Source of the DNA: Rhodospirillales bacterium
GTDB lineage: Bacteria; Pseudomonadota; Alphaproteobacteria; Rhodospirillales; Shumkoniaceae
Reading direction: 5' to 3'
DNA: 47,894 bases
NCBI GenBank assembly: GCA_016776725.1
Contig: JADHSV010000027.1
Span: 1-47,894 of the forward strand
Position numbers and translations under genes: made by a program. This document shows positions 25,215 to 33,938 of the stretch, piece by piece; positions within the stretch are counted from its first letter, which is position 1; each line of letters starts with the position of its first letter. The notes beneath the pieces were generated by a model. The model ran no database searches. It worked only from the letters and a program-made list of their open reading frames with translations, and was not told the origin of the DNA.

Positions 25215-26940
25215 CTAGCTTCCCTCGTTCGAGCGTTTTGCTCATTCTCAATAGATTACCACTTTTCCCCGGCGGTGGCGCGAATTCCACCTCGTCCATG
25301 ATTTCCCGGATAAGATGGGTTCCCAGACCGCCGGGCCGGACATCCTCCAGATCGCGCGGTTTTATTTTACTTACATCGACGGTTTCCGCGAAATCTCTTA
25401 GCAATACGACTAGATCATCACCGTCCAGGCGAAGTTCCAGCGTAATTTCACCTTCGGCGTTACCTTTGTAAGCGTGGCGGATGATGTTCTGGCAGGCTTC
25501 GTCGATCACCAACACCAGATCGGCGCACAGGGACGCCGGGCATCCTTCCTTTTCCAAAGCGCCTTTCACGGCCTTGCGCACGCTTTTCAATTCGCTTGCC
25601 ACCGACCGGAAGTTGATGCGCAGCAAACCAACACCCACGGCCTGACGCGCCGGGCCTGCATCATTGATTGCCAGAAGCGTCAAATCATCGCGCAACGCAC
25701 GGTCGGTTTTCCGAATGCGCGAGATCACGGCATTCAAACGGTCGGCCGCGGGCATGTCGGCGTTGGCGTCCAGCATGGCTTTCAGGCCCGCCACTTCCAA
25801 CGTCTCGTCGCCGTCAATATAGCCTTCGGTCACGCCGTCGGTGAAAATGTAAAGCGTCCCGCCCTCAAGGGATATTTCGGTCTCGGGGAAGTCCTCTTCG
25901 GGGCCGGCCATGGGCATGATGCCCAACGGCGGCAGTTCCGCCTCCAACGCCGTATAGGTCCCGTCACGGTCCCGATACAGCGGCGGCTCATGCCCGGCAT
26001 TGGCCAGCCGCACGATGCCCGACGATGGATCGAAGTGGCCGCCGACCATGGTCACGAACATGCCCCGGGTCGAGGTTTCGCAAATCTCGCGGTTGATGAT
26101 GCCCAGCAGCTTGCCCGGCGACGTGATGGTCTTGCCCAGGCACCGATAAAGGCTCGCCGTCTTGGCCATCAGCAAGGCGGCGTTCATGCCCTTGCCCGAC
26201 ACATCGCCCAGATTGAAACAAATGGTGCCGTCTTCCATTTCGAAAAAGTCGAAGAAATCGCCTGAAACGGTCCGCGCCGGGATGTTGATACCGTGAATGG
26301 GAAACGGTTCGGGCCGGATTTCGGGAAGCAGGCTGCGCTGGATTTCGGCGGCCAGTTCAAGTTCGCGCTTGACCCGTTCCTGCTCGACCAGGGCTTCGGC
26401 CTGCCGGGCGTTGACAATGGCCAACGCGGCCGATGAACTCAGCCCCTGCAGGACGCTCAGATCACTGGGCGCGAACAAACCGTCGCCGCCCACCTTGTTG
26501 ACCAGCTCGATGGCGCCGATGCTCTCGCCCTTGACGCTCATGGGCGCGCACAGGATGGATCGCGTGGTAAAACCGGTTTCAGCGTCCACGCCGCCGTGGA
26601 AGCTGGGGTCCTTCGACACGTCACGAACAATTTCGCCCAGGTTTTCCTGCACGCAACGACCGACGATCCCGGTGTCCGAATCGATCACCATTCCGGAAAT
26701 TTCGGTAGCCCCCGAACAGGCGTGACAGCGTAGTTTCCCGCCTGACGCATCGAGCAAAAACAAGGCGCCGCCCGCCGCGTCCAGATAGCGCGTGATACGA
26801 TCAACCGCGTTGGCCAGCGTCGTTTCCAAATCGCGGGTGGACGCAAAATCGGCCCCCATCAAGGCCAGCAGCTCAAGATGGTCCGAAATGTTTTCACCAC
26901 CCTGGCTTAACAAGGTATCCACTGATTCGCGTTCCGCCAT
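25204..26940 (-). CDS. GAF-PP2C phosphatase-HATPase kinase fusion (RsbU/RsbW-like partner-switching protein)
   Basis: A 578-residue regulator with three parts. A GAF sensor (about 30-190) is followed by a SpoIIE/RsbU PP2C phosphatase (about 215-425) with SGDFFDFF, GDVSGKGMNAAL, FTDGVTEG and RDDLTLL metal-binding Asps. A C-terminal RsbW-like ATPase/kinase (about 450-578) has N-box DEACQNIIRHAY and GGLGTHLI. It could both phosphorylate and dephosphorylate the STAS protein encoded next. The ATG at 26940 is chosen; the frame runs upstream through 27612 but that part is antisense to the radical SAM gene. The sigma factor or other final target is not in the window. Confidence 0.88.
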   Translation of the reverse strand: MAERESVDTLLSQGGENISDHLELLALMGADFASTRDLETTLANAVDRITRYLDAAGGALFLLDASGGKLRCHACSGATEISGMVIDSDTGIVGRCVQENLGEIVRDVSKDPSFHGGVDAETGFTTRSILCAPMSVKGESIGAIELVNKVGGDGLFAPSDLSVLQGLSSSAALAIVNARQAEALVEQERVKRELELAAEIQRSLLPEIRPEPFPIHGINIPARTVSGDFFDFFEMEDGTICFNLGDVSGKGMNAALLMAKTASLYRCLGKTITSPGKLLGIINREICETSTRGMFVTMVGGHFDPSSGIVRLANAGHEPPLYRDRDGTYTALEAELPPLGIMPMAGPEEDFPETEISLEGGTLYIFTDGVTEGYIDGDETLEVAGLKAMLDANADMPAADRLNAVISRIRKTDRALRDDLTLLAINDAGPARQAVGVGLLRINFRSVASELKSVRKAVKGALEKEGCPASLCADLVLVIDEACQNIIRHAYKGNAEGEITLELRLDGDDLVVLLRDFAETVDVSKIKPRDLEDVRPGGLGTHLIREIMDEVEFAPPPGKSGNLLRMSKTLERGKLDEA

Positions 26941-27045
26941 GGGCGGTACTATGCCTCGAAACTTGTTTGCGGGAAAGCGCTCTCTTTTCCCCCGCTTGAC
27001 CAATAATGCGCGCCGACCGTACGCTTGATAACCGGGAGGACGGCC

Positions 27046-28074
27046 ATGCTTGGGCAATTGCGCGCAGGGTTTCGCGACTGGTTCTACAGGCCGCGGCTTG
27101 ACTGGATTCAGGTCGAAATCAACACGGACTGCAACGCCAACTGCATCTATTGCCCCAGCGCGATAACGCTCAGCGGGCGCCCCGCGAAACGAATGCCCCT
27201 CGATGTCTTTGAAAAGATTTTGCCGAAGCTGGCGCGCTCGGCCCAACCATCGCATTGGCGCACGCCAACGGTTCACTTGCAGGGATGGGGAGAACCCTTC
27301 CTCAATCCCGATTTTTTCGCCATGGCCGAAAAAGCGAAAAGCGCCGGCTGCATCGTGGGAACAACCACCAACGCCACGCTTTTGGACGAAGAAATAGCGG
27401 CGCGCCTGGTCGACAGCACAATTGATACGGTTTCCTTTTCGACAGCCGGGATTGACGAACGCGGCGACCGTATTCGCCGCGGAACCTCGTTGACACAGGT
27501 TTTGGACGCCATCGCCATGCTGCAGGCCATCAAAAAGGACCGCGCTTCCGCCACCCCGTCCCTTCACATCGCCTACATGCTGCTGCAATCGGGACTGGAC
27601 GATATCGAGCAAATCCCCGAGCTATTCGCGGATCGCGGGATCGAACAGATCGTGCTGAGCACCTTGTTCGTGGTTCCGGACCCGGCGGTTCGCGATGAAG
27701 TCATCGCGCCCGCCATTGACGAGGAGTACAAGATTCTCGATCACCGGCTGGCGCAGGTGGCCGAGGATGCACGGGCGCGCGGCATGGAGCTTCACTATCG
27801 CATTCCCCGGCCAAACCGCCCGCCCGGCCTGTGCGCGGAAAACGTCCAGGCGGCCATTGTGGTGAGCGTGGACGGCGAGGTGACGCCGTGCATGCTGAAC
27901 CGCTTTCGCGCCGAGAACGATCCACGCCCCAATCCGACGCCGTTCCATTTCGGCAATCTGACCACTGGATCGCTGGCCGACATCTGGTGGAGCGACGACT
28001 ACGTTCGCTTCCGGCGCTCGTTCTGGGATGCCAACCCCCCGGCCCGCTGCCTGGCCTGCCAAAAACTGGGGTAA
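27046..28074 (+). CDS. Radical SAM/SPASM-domain protein
   Basis: A 342-residue radical SAM enzyme. The [4Fe-4S]-SAM motif is CNANCIYC (Cys29, Cys33, Cys36). The C-terminal SPASM-like region has Cys in GLCAENVQ, TPCMLNRF and RCLACQ for auxiliary clusters. The ATG at 27046 follows a strong GGGAGGA, so the upstream TTG is rejected. Substrate is unknown: SPASM proteins often modify peptides or mature enzymes, but no precursor peptide or maturase gene is seen. It is divergent from the partner-switching gene and is followed by merF. Confidence 0.85.
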   Translation: MLGQLRAGFRDWFYRPRLDWIQVEINTDCNANCIYCPSAITLSGRPAKRMPLDVFEKILPKLARSAQPSHWRTPTVHLQGWGEPFLNPDFFAMAEKAKSAGCIVGTTTNATLLDEEIAARLVDSTIDTVSFSTAGIDERGDRIRRGTSLTQVLDAIAMLQAIKKDRASATPSLHIAYMLLQSGLDDIEQIPELFADRGIEQIVLSTLFVVPDPAVRDEVIAPAIDEEYKILDHRLAQVAEDARARGMELHYRIPRPNRPPGLCAENVQAAIVVSVDGEVTPCMLNRFRAENDPRPNPTPFHFGNLTTGSLADIWWSDDYVRFRRSFWDANPPARCLACQKLG

Positions 28075-28141
28075 CGCCGAATTGACCGCGCCCACCGCCT
28101 TTGCGCTGGCATTGCGGAGGAATGAAACGCATCTATCTTTG

Positions 28142-28351
28142 ATGAGCCAAACAAAAAACAATCGGCTGCTTGGCACCGGCATTGTCGGCGCGATCATCAG
28201 TGCACTGTGCTGCTTTACGCCGTTGCTGGTGATTGCGCTGGGCGGGCTGGGGCTGTCGGCGTGGCTGGGCTGGGCCGATTATGTCTTGTTTCCGGCCATG
28301 GCCGGGTTTATGGGACTGACCGTCTTCGCACTCTCGCGCCGGAAGAAATAA
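28142..28351 (+). CDS. merF: MerF-like mercury transport protein
   Basis: A 69-residue membrane protein with two helices and the vicinal cysteines of MerF in the first (SALCCFTPLLVIALGG). MerF carries Hg(II) across the inner membrane using these Cys. A second Cys pair usual in MerF near the C-terminus is absent; the tail is SRRKK. No MerA, MerR or MerP is nearby, so mercury function is inferred. The ATG at 28142 has no well-spaced ribosome site: the nearest GGAGG (28116-28120) is 21 nt away. Confidence 0.72.
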   Translation: MSQTKNNRLLGTGIVGAIISALCCFTPLLVIALGGLGLSAWLGWADYVLFPAMAGFMGLTVFALSRRKK

Positions 28352-28353
28352 GC

Positions 28354-28569
28354 ATGCCCCAATCTGAAATCCAAACGCTCTCGACCCTCACCTGCCCCGA
28401 ATGCGGCCATTCGAAGGAAGAGGAGATGCCGACAGACGCCTGCCTCTTTTTTTATGACTGCGAAAAGTGCGGAACCAAGCTGAAACCCAAAGCAGGTGAT
28501 TGCTGCGTTTTCTGTTCCTACGGGTCCGTTCCGTGCCCGCCGATTCAGGCCGGTAACGGCTGTTGTTAA
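28354..28569 (+). CDS. GDCCVxC-motif Cys-rich protein
   Basis: A 71-residue soluble protein with eleven cysteines, including CPECG, CEKCG and the family motif GDCCVFCSYG. The family is known as GDCCVxC-domain (seleno)protein and is found beside mercury transport genes. Here all motif positions are Cys with no in-frame TGA, so no selenocysteine is needed. Zinc-ribbon-like CPEC/CEKC pairs suggest metal binding. It begins 3 nt after merF and its stop overlaps the M32 peptidase start, so the three are one unit. Confidence 0.72.
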   Translation: MPQSEIQTLSTLTCPECGHSKEEEMPTDACLFFYDCEKCGTKLKPKAGDCCVFCSYGSVPCPPIQAGNGCC

Positions 28570-30068
28570 GCGAAAACGCCTACGCCAAGCTGGGGTCGCG
28601 CTTTCGCCGCCTGCTGGCCATTCGCGACGCCGAGGCCATCCTGCATTGGGATCTGGCCACCATGATGCCCTCGGGCGGAGCCGCCGGGCGGGCCGAACAA
28701 CTGGCCGAAATGCGCGCCGTTCAGCACGGCATCCTGAGCGCCCCGGAAACGGGCGAACTGATTTCCGATGCGGCCGGGCTTGACTTGTCAACGGAACAAG
28801 CCGCCGATCTGGCGGAAATGAAGCGCATGTGGGCGCGCGCCAATGCGCTGCCCGAAGATCTGGTGACGGCTCTGTCCCGAGCCTGCTCGGCGTGTGAAAC
28901 CGTATGGCGGAAGGCCCGGCCCGAGGCCGACTTCGCCGCCATCCTGCCCTATCTGGAAGACGTGCTGGCCCGTGTTCGCGACACTGCCGCCGTGTTGTCG
29001 GACGCCCTCGAGCTGTCGCCCTACGACGCCTTGCTGGATGAATACGAACCGGGCGGGCGGGCGGGCGACATCGACGCCGTGTTCGCTGATTTGGCCGCTT
29101 TCCTGCCCGGCTTTCTGGCCCGTGTGCTGGACCGTCAGGCAGGCCAGCCGCAAGCCATCCTTCCCCAAGGCCCGTTTCCCATCGAGGCTCAGCGCGCGTT
29201 GGGGGTTCGCTTCATGGAACGGCTGGGCTTTGATTTCGATCACGGGCGGCTGGACGTCAGCCTTCATCCGTTCTGCGGCGGAACCCGCGACGACGTGCGC
29301 ATTACCACCCGCTACGACGAAACCGACTTCACCTCCAGCCTGATGGGCGTTCTGCACGAAACCGGCCACGCCCTTTACGACATGGGATTGCCCGCCAACT
29401 GGCGCGGCCGCCCCGCCGGTGAGGCGCGCGGCATGAGCCTGCATGAAAGCCAGTCGTTGCTGATTGAAATGCAGGTGTGCCGCTCGCCCGAGTTTTTGGG
29501 CTTCGCCACCCCCATCATGGCCGAGGCCTTTGGCGGTGACGGTCCCGCATGGGAAACCGAAAACCTGATCCGCCTTTATACCCGGGTTCAACCGGGCTTC
29601 ATCCGGGTCGACGCCGACGAAGTGACTTATCCGGCCCACGTCATCCTGCGCTACCGCCTCGAGCGCAGCATGATCGAAGGCCAAATGGAAGCTCGCGACT
29701 TACCAGCCGCTTTCAATGAAGGCATGCAAAACCTGCTGGGCATCACGCCGCCAGATGACGGCCTGGGCTGCCTGCAGGACCTGCACTGGTACGATGGCGC
29801 CTGGGGCTACTTCCCCACCTACACCCTGGGCGCACTGAGTGCGGCGCAATTGTTCGCCGCCGCCAAACAGGCCGATGCGCAAATCAACCCGGCCATCGGG
29901 CGCGGCGATTTCAAGCCGCTGATGACCTGGCTGCGCCAAAACGTCCACGCCAAGGCATCGCTCCACTCCACCCGCGACATCCTGACCCAGGCCACCGGCA
30001 AGCCGCTCGACGCCGAGGTCTTCAAGAGCCACCTGGAAAAGCGCTATTTAAAGCAGGCTTGGATGTGA
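28563..30068 (+). CDS. M32 carboxypeptidase (Taq-type)
   Basis: A 501-residue zinc carboxypeptidase of family M32. The zinc motif HETGH is at 265-269, and the downstream glutamate segment SLHESQSLLIE supplies the third ligand. Length matches the family. The start is TTG at 28563, overlapping the Cys-rich gene by 7 nt; no ATG or GTG lies near the conserved N-terminus. It removes C-terminal amino acids, probably in the cytoplasm. Its cotranscription with merF and the Cys-rich gene may be positional only. Confidence 0.9.
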   Translation: MLSENAYAKLGSRFRRLLAIRDAEAILHWDLATMMPSGGAAGRAEQLAEMRAVQHGILSAPETGELISDAAGLDLSTEQAADLAEMKRMWARANALPEDLVTALSRACSACETVWRKARPEADFAAILPYLEDVLARVRDTAAVLSDALELSPYDALLDEYEPGGRAGDIDAVFADLAAFLPGFLARVLDRQAGQPQAILPQGPFPIEAQRALGVRFMERLGFDFDHGRLDVSLHPFCGGTRDDVRITTRYDETDFTSSLMGVLHETGHALYDMGLPANWRGRPAGEARGMSLHESQSLLIEMQVCRSPEFLGFATPIMAEAFGGDGPAWETENLIRLYTRVQPGFIRVDADEVTYPAHVILRYRLERSMIEGQMEARDLPAAFNEGMQNLLGITPPDDGLGCLQDLHWYDGAWGYFPTYTLGALSAAQLFAAAKQADAQINPAIGRGDFKPLMTWLRQNVHAKASLHSTRDILTQATGKPLDAEVFKSHLEKRYLKQAWM

Positions 30069-30091
30069 ACCACGTTAAGCGTTTCCACCAC

Positions 30092-30148
30092 TAGAGCATG
30101 TCTCCCCTATTCGGACCCGCTGAATCCGTATAGGGGAGACATGCTCTA
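30092..30148. repeat. 24-bp inverted-repeat hairpin between convergent genes
   Basis: Positions 30092-30115 pair with 30125-30148 as inverted copies with one mismatch, around a 9-nt loop. The stem begins with TAGAGCATGTCTCCCC. It lies between the converging M32 and response-regulator genes and contains the regulator's TAG stop at 30146-30148. There is no T-run on either side. It may act as a bidirectional transcript end, or be a small palindromic repeat. Confidence 0.7.
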
Positions 30149-30862
30149 ATCAATCGTTCCAAACGGGGTTAGTGCTTGCACAACCTCCACCTCTTTTACC
30201 CCAACGACGGATGATAAATCTCCAAGGCTATGAATCAGGGACTCGGTCAACGGAAGGCCCGCGGGTAACAATATGTGTCCATTTTTTGAAAAAATATGTT
30301 CGGTAAGACAGACCCCGGCATGAAGGTCTTGAATAGGGATTACGGATGTTTTGCCTTCAGGGACAATCAGTAAGCTTTCTGTTAACATCGGATCGGATTT
30401 ATTGCCACATATGGCGTCTGTCGAAATAAATTCATAGGCCAGGGTTCGGCGAACCGTCGCTTTTGTGGTCAACACCCTTTGGATCATCTTCGCAATGGCC
30501 TTGGGCGTGCTTGGCTTGTTAAGAAAACCATCGCAGTCGAGCGCCAGAGCCGTCCCCAAAACCTTGTCATCCTCCAACGCGGTGAGAACGATTATCGGGA
30601 GATCACGAGAGGCGCCCGAGCGACCGGTTCGAACCGTTTTAAGGAAGTCCAGACCATTCATCGGCTCCATCTTGATGTCGAGCATAACAAGGCCGACTTC
30701 AGAGTGCTCCAGATACCGCAAACCGGAAGACCCGTCTTCTGCCTCAATGATATTGCGAAACCCTACAACGTTTAGCAATTTGACGACCAGTCGGCGTACG
30801 AATGGTTCGTCATCAATGACCAAGACTGCAATTTTGCCCGACACGCTCTTTCGCTCATCCAT
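30146..30862 (-). CDS. Response regulator with REC domain and unknown C-terminal domain
   Basis: A 238-residue protein with an N-terminal receiver (about 10-135): VLVIDDEP, phospho-Asp in LVMLDIKM, Thr in VLTALED and Lys in FLNKPST. The C-terminal part (about 150-238), with HAGVCLTEHIFSKNGHILLPAGLPLTESLIHSL, resembles the short domain preceding some HD-GYP outputs, but no HD-GYP is present. ATG at 30862 has GGGGA upstream. The gene is clearly lower in G+C than its neighbours (26 of 60 G+C from 30361). No kinase is adjacent. Confidence 0.8.
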   Translation of the reverse strand: MDERKSVSGKIAVLVIDDEPFVRRLVVKLLNVVGFRNIIEAEDGSSGLRYLEHSEVGLVMLDIKMEPMNGLDFLKTVRTGRSGASRDLPIIVLTALEDDKVLGTALALDCDGFLNKPSTPKAIAKMIQRVLTTKATVRRTLAYEFISTDAICGNKSDPMLTESLLIVPEGKTSVIPIQDLHAGVCLTEHIFSKNGHILLPAGLPLTESLIHSLGDLSSVVGVKEVEVVQALTPFGTID

Positions 30863-30895
30863 GGCGGACCATCCCCCTAATATCCGCTTATCCAA

Positions 30896-31319
30896 AACCC
30901 AATCAGGAATGCATCAAACCACATCTGCCGGTCGTCGGATTAACTGAACCCGTCGAACTTGTTTTGTTGGTACGCTGCCAGTTGCCGGCGCTGCAAGCGA
31001 GCTATTATAGTTCGTTTTTCGGTGAATTCCTTTTTCTTTATGATGTTCCACTCCCCGGTGACCCGCGCCATGAGGTGGTCCAACTTTTTGAAAAACGTTG
31101 TCCGTCCATCGGCCCCACCCATTTTCAGCCTATTGCCAATTCCACAGTTGCGATTTATAATTATTCTATTTTCTTGGCTTGTAACCTATAGTTTTTGGCT
31201 TTCCGTGATTGGACTCTGCTTAAGTGACTCGCCAATGTCTCGTGAATATCGCGTGAGCGCCCAGGCCGCATTGCGGGAGTTTGGCCGTGCCGTGCTGACG
31301 TGATCAGGGAATGAATTGC
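30896..31319. other. Gene-poor, AT-rich interval
   Basis: A 424-nt stretch with no convincing conserved gene. It is locally very AT-rich (19 G+C in 60 bases from 31141), including TATAATTATTCTATT. One 60-codon minus-strand frame is listed separately. The plus-strand frames crossing it have unlike composition and no recognised motif. It may hold promoters for the flanking genes and remnants of transferred DNA. Confidence 0.5.
30940..31122 (-). CDS. Possible small basic protein, unrecognised
   Basis: A 60-residue frame, rich in Lys, Arg and Gln (KKKEFTEKRTIIARLQRRQ), with AGG five nt upstream of its ATG and an AT-rich region beyond. It lies upstream of the response regulator on the same strand with a 77-nt gap. 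No family is recognised and it may be non-coding; a plus-strand frame overlaps it. Confidence 0.3.
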   Translation of the reverse strand: MGGADGRTTFFKKLDHLMARVTGEWNIIKKKEFTEKRTIIARLQRRQLAAYQQNKFDGFS

Positions 31320-31514
31320 ATGACCTTTGTGAATGCCCTTGTTATTGCCGCCGTGCTGGGGACCCTGGCGGCCCTGGTGCTTGGCCTGGTCACCATGGCG
31401 CGCGGCGGCGAATTCAATGCGCGGTATGGCAACCGCCTTATGCGGCTTCGTGTCTTGATTCAGGGGCTGGCGGTTGTCATGCTGCTTATCGCGATGGTGC
31501 TGTCCATCGGCTAG
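31320..31514 (+). CDS. HIG1-domain twin-transmembrane protein
   Basis: A 64-residue membrane protein with two helices (about 5-24 and 42-63) flanking a conserved polar loop GGEFNARYGNRLMRLRVLIQ. This is the hypoxia-induced (HIG1) domain; in mitochondria such proteins associate with respiratory complexes, and small alphaproteobacterial forms are common. The ATG at 31320 has AGGGA 9 nt upstream and is preferred to the ATG at 31311. It is followed by the cobalamin adenosyltransferase gene. Confidence 0.85.
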   Translation: MTFVNALVIAAVLGTLAALVLGLVTMARGGEFNARYGNRLMRLRVLIQGLAVVMLLIAMVLSIG

Positions 31515-31528
31515 TGTCGCGGGAACCC

Positions 31529-32074
31529 ATGGTCAAACTGACAAAAATCTACACACGCGGCGGCGATGGCGGCGAGACTTCGCTAGCGTCGGGCCAGCGT
31601 GTGGCCAAGCACGCACCGCGAATTCGCGCCTGCGGCGAGGTCGATGAAGCCAACGCCGCCATCGGCATGGCCCGCGCCGACGCGGCGGGCGAAACAAATG
31701 TAATACTCGCCACGGTTCAGAACGACCTTTTCGATGTGGGCGCCGATTTGACCCTGCCCGAAAGCGAAACCGCGCTACGCATCACACCAGCACAAGTGGA
31801 CCGGTTGGAAAAGATCATCGACCAATTTAACGCCGACCTGGCGCCACTGGACTCGTTCGTCCTTCCCGGCGGATCCGAGGCCGCCGCGAGCCTGCATTTT
31901 GCGCGCACCGTGGTGCGCCGGGCCGAACGCGCGGTGACCGCCTTGGGTGAAACCGAACCCGTAAACCCGCACGTTGTTCGCTACCTCAACCGCCTTTCGG
32001 ACGTGTTGTTTGTTCTGGCCCGCCACGCCAACGACCGGGGGCGCGGCGACATCTTGTGGAAACCCGGCGGATAA
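31529..32074 (+). CDS. PduO-type cobalamin adenosyltransferase
   Basis: A 181-residue ATP:cob(I)alamin adenosyltransferase of the PduO (MMAB) type, which makes adenosylcobalamin. Family segments: [16 protein letters not shown] (ATP binding), [22 protein letters not shown] and [15 protein letters not shown]. Start ATG has GGGAA upstream; a GTG five codons earlier also fits. It lies 14 nt after the HIG1 gene. The etf operon follows with its own promoter. Confidence 0.93.
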   Translation: MVKLTKIYTRGGDGGETSLASGQRVAKHAPRIRACGEVDEANAAIGMARADAAGETNVILATVQNDLFDVGADLTLPESETALRITPAQVDRLEKIIDQFNADLAPLDSFVLPGGSEAAASLHFARTVVRRAERAVTALGETEPVNPHVVRYLNRLSDVLFVLARHANDRGRGDILWKPGG

Positions 32075-32085
32075 CCGAGGGTTCG

Positions 32086-32114
32086 TTGACAGAGGACTGG
32101 CTTGTTCGTATGTT
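32086..32114 (+). promoter_or_regulatory. Sigma-70-type promoter for etfBA
   Basis: A perfect -35 TTGACA (32086-32091) and a -10 TATGTT (32109-32114) are separated by 17 bp, in the 145-nt gap before etfB. The expected start would leave a leader of about 100 nt. Confidence 0.65.
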
Positions 32115-32219
32115 TTCCCGGCGCATCAACGGGGTCGGCGTTTCCGATATTTTTTCGGAATTCCGGACCCTTGCGCGCGTTTCGCACAACCATTTTTCAA
32201 GAGCTGCCGAAGGTATTCA

Positions 32220-32981
32220 ATGAAGGTCCTTGTCGCCGTCAAGCGGGTCATCGACTACAACGTAAATGTCCGCGTCAAATCAGATAATTCGGGCGTCGAA
32301 ACCGCCAATGTGAAGATGTCCATGAACCCCTTCGACGAGATCGCCGTCGAGGAAGCCGTGCGCCTGAAGGAAGGGGGATCGGCATCCGAACTGATCTGCG
32401 TTTCGGTCGGCGGACAATCGTGTCAGGAAACCATTCGCACGGCGCTGGCCATGGGAATGGACCGGGGCATTCTCGTCAAGACCGAGCTGACGCCGGACGA
32501 TGAATTGCAACCCCTGGCCGTGGCCAAAATCCTCAAAGCCCTGGCCGGGAAAGAGGATGCCGGAATGGTGTTGATGGGCAAGCAGGCCATCGACGACGAT
32601 TCCAACCAGACCGGGCAAATGCTGGCCGCACTTCTGGGCTGGCCGCAAGGAACCTTCGCCTCGAAACTGTCCCTCGAAGACGGCGCCATCGAGGTCACCC
32701 GGGAAATCGACGGCGGGCTGGAAACCGTGTCATTGGACCTTCCGGCGGTGGTCACGGCGGACCTGCGGCTCAACGAGCCCCGCTACGCATCGCTGCCCAA
32801 CATCATGAAGGCCAAGAAAAAACCGATCGACACACTGACGCCCGATGAATTGGGCGTCGATGTCACGCCGCGGCTGAAAACGCTGAAGGTGGAAGAACCG
32901 GCCAAACGCGAAGCAGGCGTTATCGTCGCCGACGTGGCCGAACTGGTGGGAAAACTCAAGAACGAGGCCAAGGTTATCTGA
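32220..32981 (+). CDS. etfB: Electron transfer flavoprotein beta subunit
   Basis: A 253-residue EtfB. It binds AMP and, with EtfA, takes electrons from acyl-CoA and other dehydrogenases. [15 protein letters not shown] at the start and the [19 protein letters not shown] segment are characteristic, as is the recognition loop region near [22 protein letters not shown] with conserved Leu/Lys. The ATG is at 32220. It overlaps etfA as TGATG. Confidence 0.96.
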   Translation: MKVLVAVKRVIDYNVNVRVKSDNSGVETANVKMSMNPFDEIAVEEAVRLKEGGSASELICVSVGGQSCQETIRTALAMGMDRGILVKTELTPDDELQPLAVAKILKALAGKEDAGMVLMGKQAIDDDSNQTGQMLAALLGWPQGTFASKLSLEDGAIEVTREIDGGLETVSLDLPAVVTADLRLNEPRYASLPNIMKAKKKPIDTLTPDELGVDVTPRLKTLKVEEPAKREAGVIVADVAELVGKLKNEAKVI

Positions 32982-33916
32982 TGAGCGTTCTGGTCATTGC
33001 CGAGCACGACAATCAAACCGTCAAACCCGCAACGTTGAATACGCTGGGCGCGGCAACGCAATTGGGTGAGATTACGCTACTGGTGGTCGGCGCGAAATGC
33101 CGCGCGGCCGCCGAAGCCGCTGCCCAAATCGCCGGTGTATCAAAGGTCTTGCTGGCCGACGACGAAATCTATGCACACGGCTCGGCGGAATGCACCGCCC
33201 CGCTGATTGCCGGAATGGCAGGCGATTTCAGCCATCTAATGGCCCCGGCCACGACCTTCGGCAAAAACGTCATGCCGCGGGTGGCCGCGTTGCTGGACGT
33301 CGCCCAGATTTCGGAAATTACCGCCGTCATCAGCGACGATACGTTCCAGCGCCCGGTCTATGCCGGAAACGCCATGGCGACCGTGCAGTCGCTTGATGCG
33401 ACCCGGGTGATAACGGTGCGCGTCACGGCGTTCGAGGCGGTGGCGGGCGATGGTGGATCGGCCGCCATCGAAGAAATTGCCGCCGGTGAAAATCCGGGCG
33501 GCTACAGGTTTGTGGGCGAGGAATTGACCCGGTCGGACCGTCCCGAACTGACCGGGGCCGCGCGCATTATTTCAGGCGGCCGGGGCATGGGCAGCGCCGA
33601 AAGCTTCGCGTTGCTGGAAAGTGTCGCCGACAAGCTGGGCGCCGCCGTGGGCGCATCGCGCGCCGCCGTGGATGCAGGCTTCGTGCCCAACGACTATCAG
33701 GTCGGCCAGACCGGCAAGGTCGTAGCACCCGATCTTTACATCGCGGTGGGCATTTCCGGCGCCATCCAGCATCTGGCCGGAATGAAGGACAGCAAGGTGA
33801 TCGTGGCCATCAACAAGGACGAGGAAGCCCCCATATTCCAGGTGGCCGATTACGGTCTGGTGGCCGATTTGTTTGACGTGTTGCCGGAACTTTCGAACGA
33901 ACTGGACAATATTTAG
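32981..33916 (+). CDS. etfA: Electron transfer flavoprotein alpha subunit
   Basis: A 311-residue EtfA with the C-terminal FAD-binding domain: VSGGRGMGS-like [41 protein letters not shown] and [12 protein letters not shown]. It forms the soluble ETF heterodimer with EtfB and passes electrons to ETF-QO, whose gene is at 43.3 kb. It starts at TGATG with etfB and is followed 22 nt later by the 3-hydroxyacyl-CoA dehydrogenase gene. Confidence 0.96.
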   Translation: MSVLVIAEHDNQTVKPATLNTLGAATQLGEITLLVVGAKCRAAAEAAAQIAGVSKVLLADDEIYAHGSAECTAPLIAGMAGDFSHLMAPATTFGKNVMPRVAALLDVAQISEITAVISDDTFQRPVYAGNAMATVQSLDATRVITVRVTAFEAVAGDGGSAAIEEIAAGENPGGYRFVGEELTRSDRPELTGAARIISGGRGMGSAESFALLESVADKLGAAVGASRAAVDAGFVPNDYQVGQTGKVVAPDLYIAVGISGAIQHLAGMKDSKVIVAINKDEEAPIFQVADYGLVADLFDVLPELSNELDNI

Positions 33917-33938
33917 ATTTGCCGCATAGGAGCCTGAC

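Noticed and set aside
26941-27612. Upstream extension of the GAF-phosphatase-kinase protein
   Set aside because: It is antisense to the radical SAM gene and the domain homology begins only after the ATG at 26940.
28122-28142. A six-codon leader frame MKRIYL ending in TGATG at the merF start
   Set aside because: The GGAGG lies only 1 nt before its ATG, which is too close for a normal ribosome site, so a leader peptide is not well supported.
30964-31191. 75-codon plus-strand frame in the AT-rich interval
   Set aside because: No recognisable motif or ribosome site, and it overlaps a more plausible minus-strand frame of basic composition.
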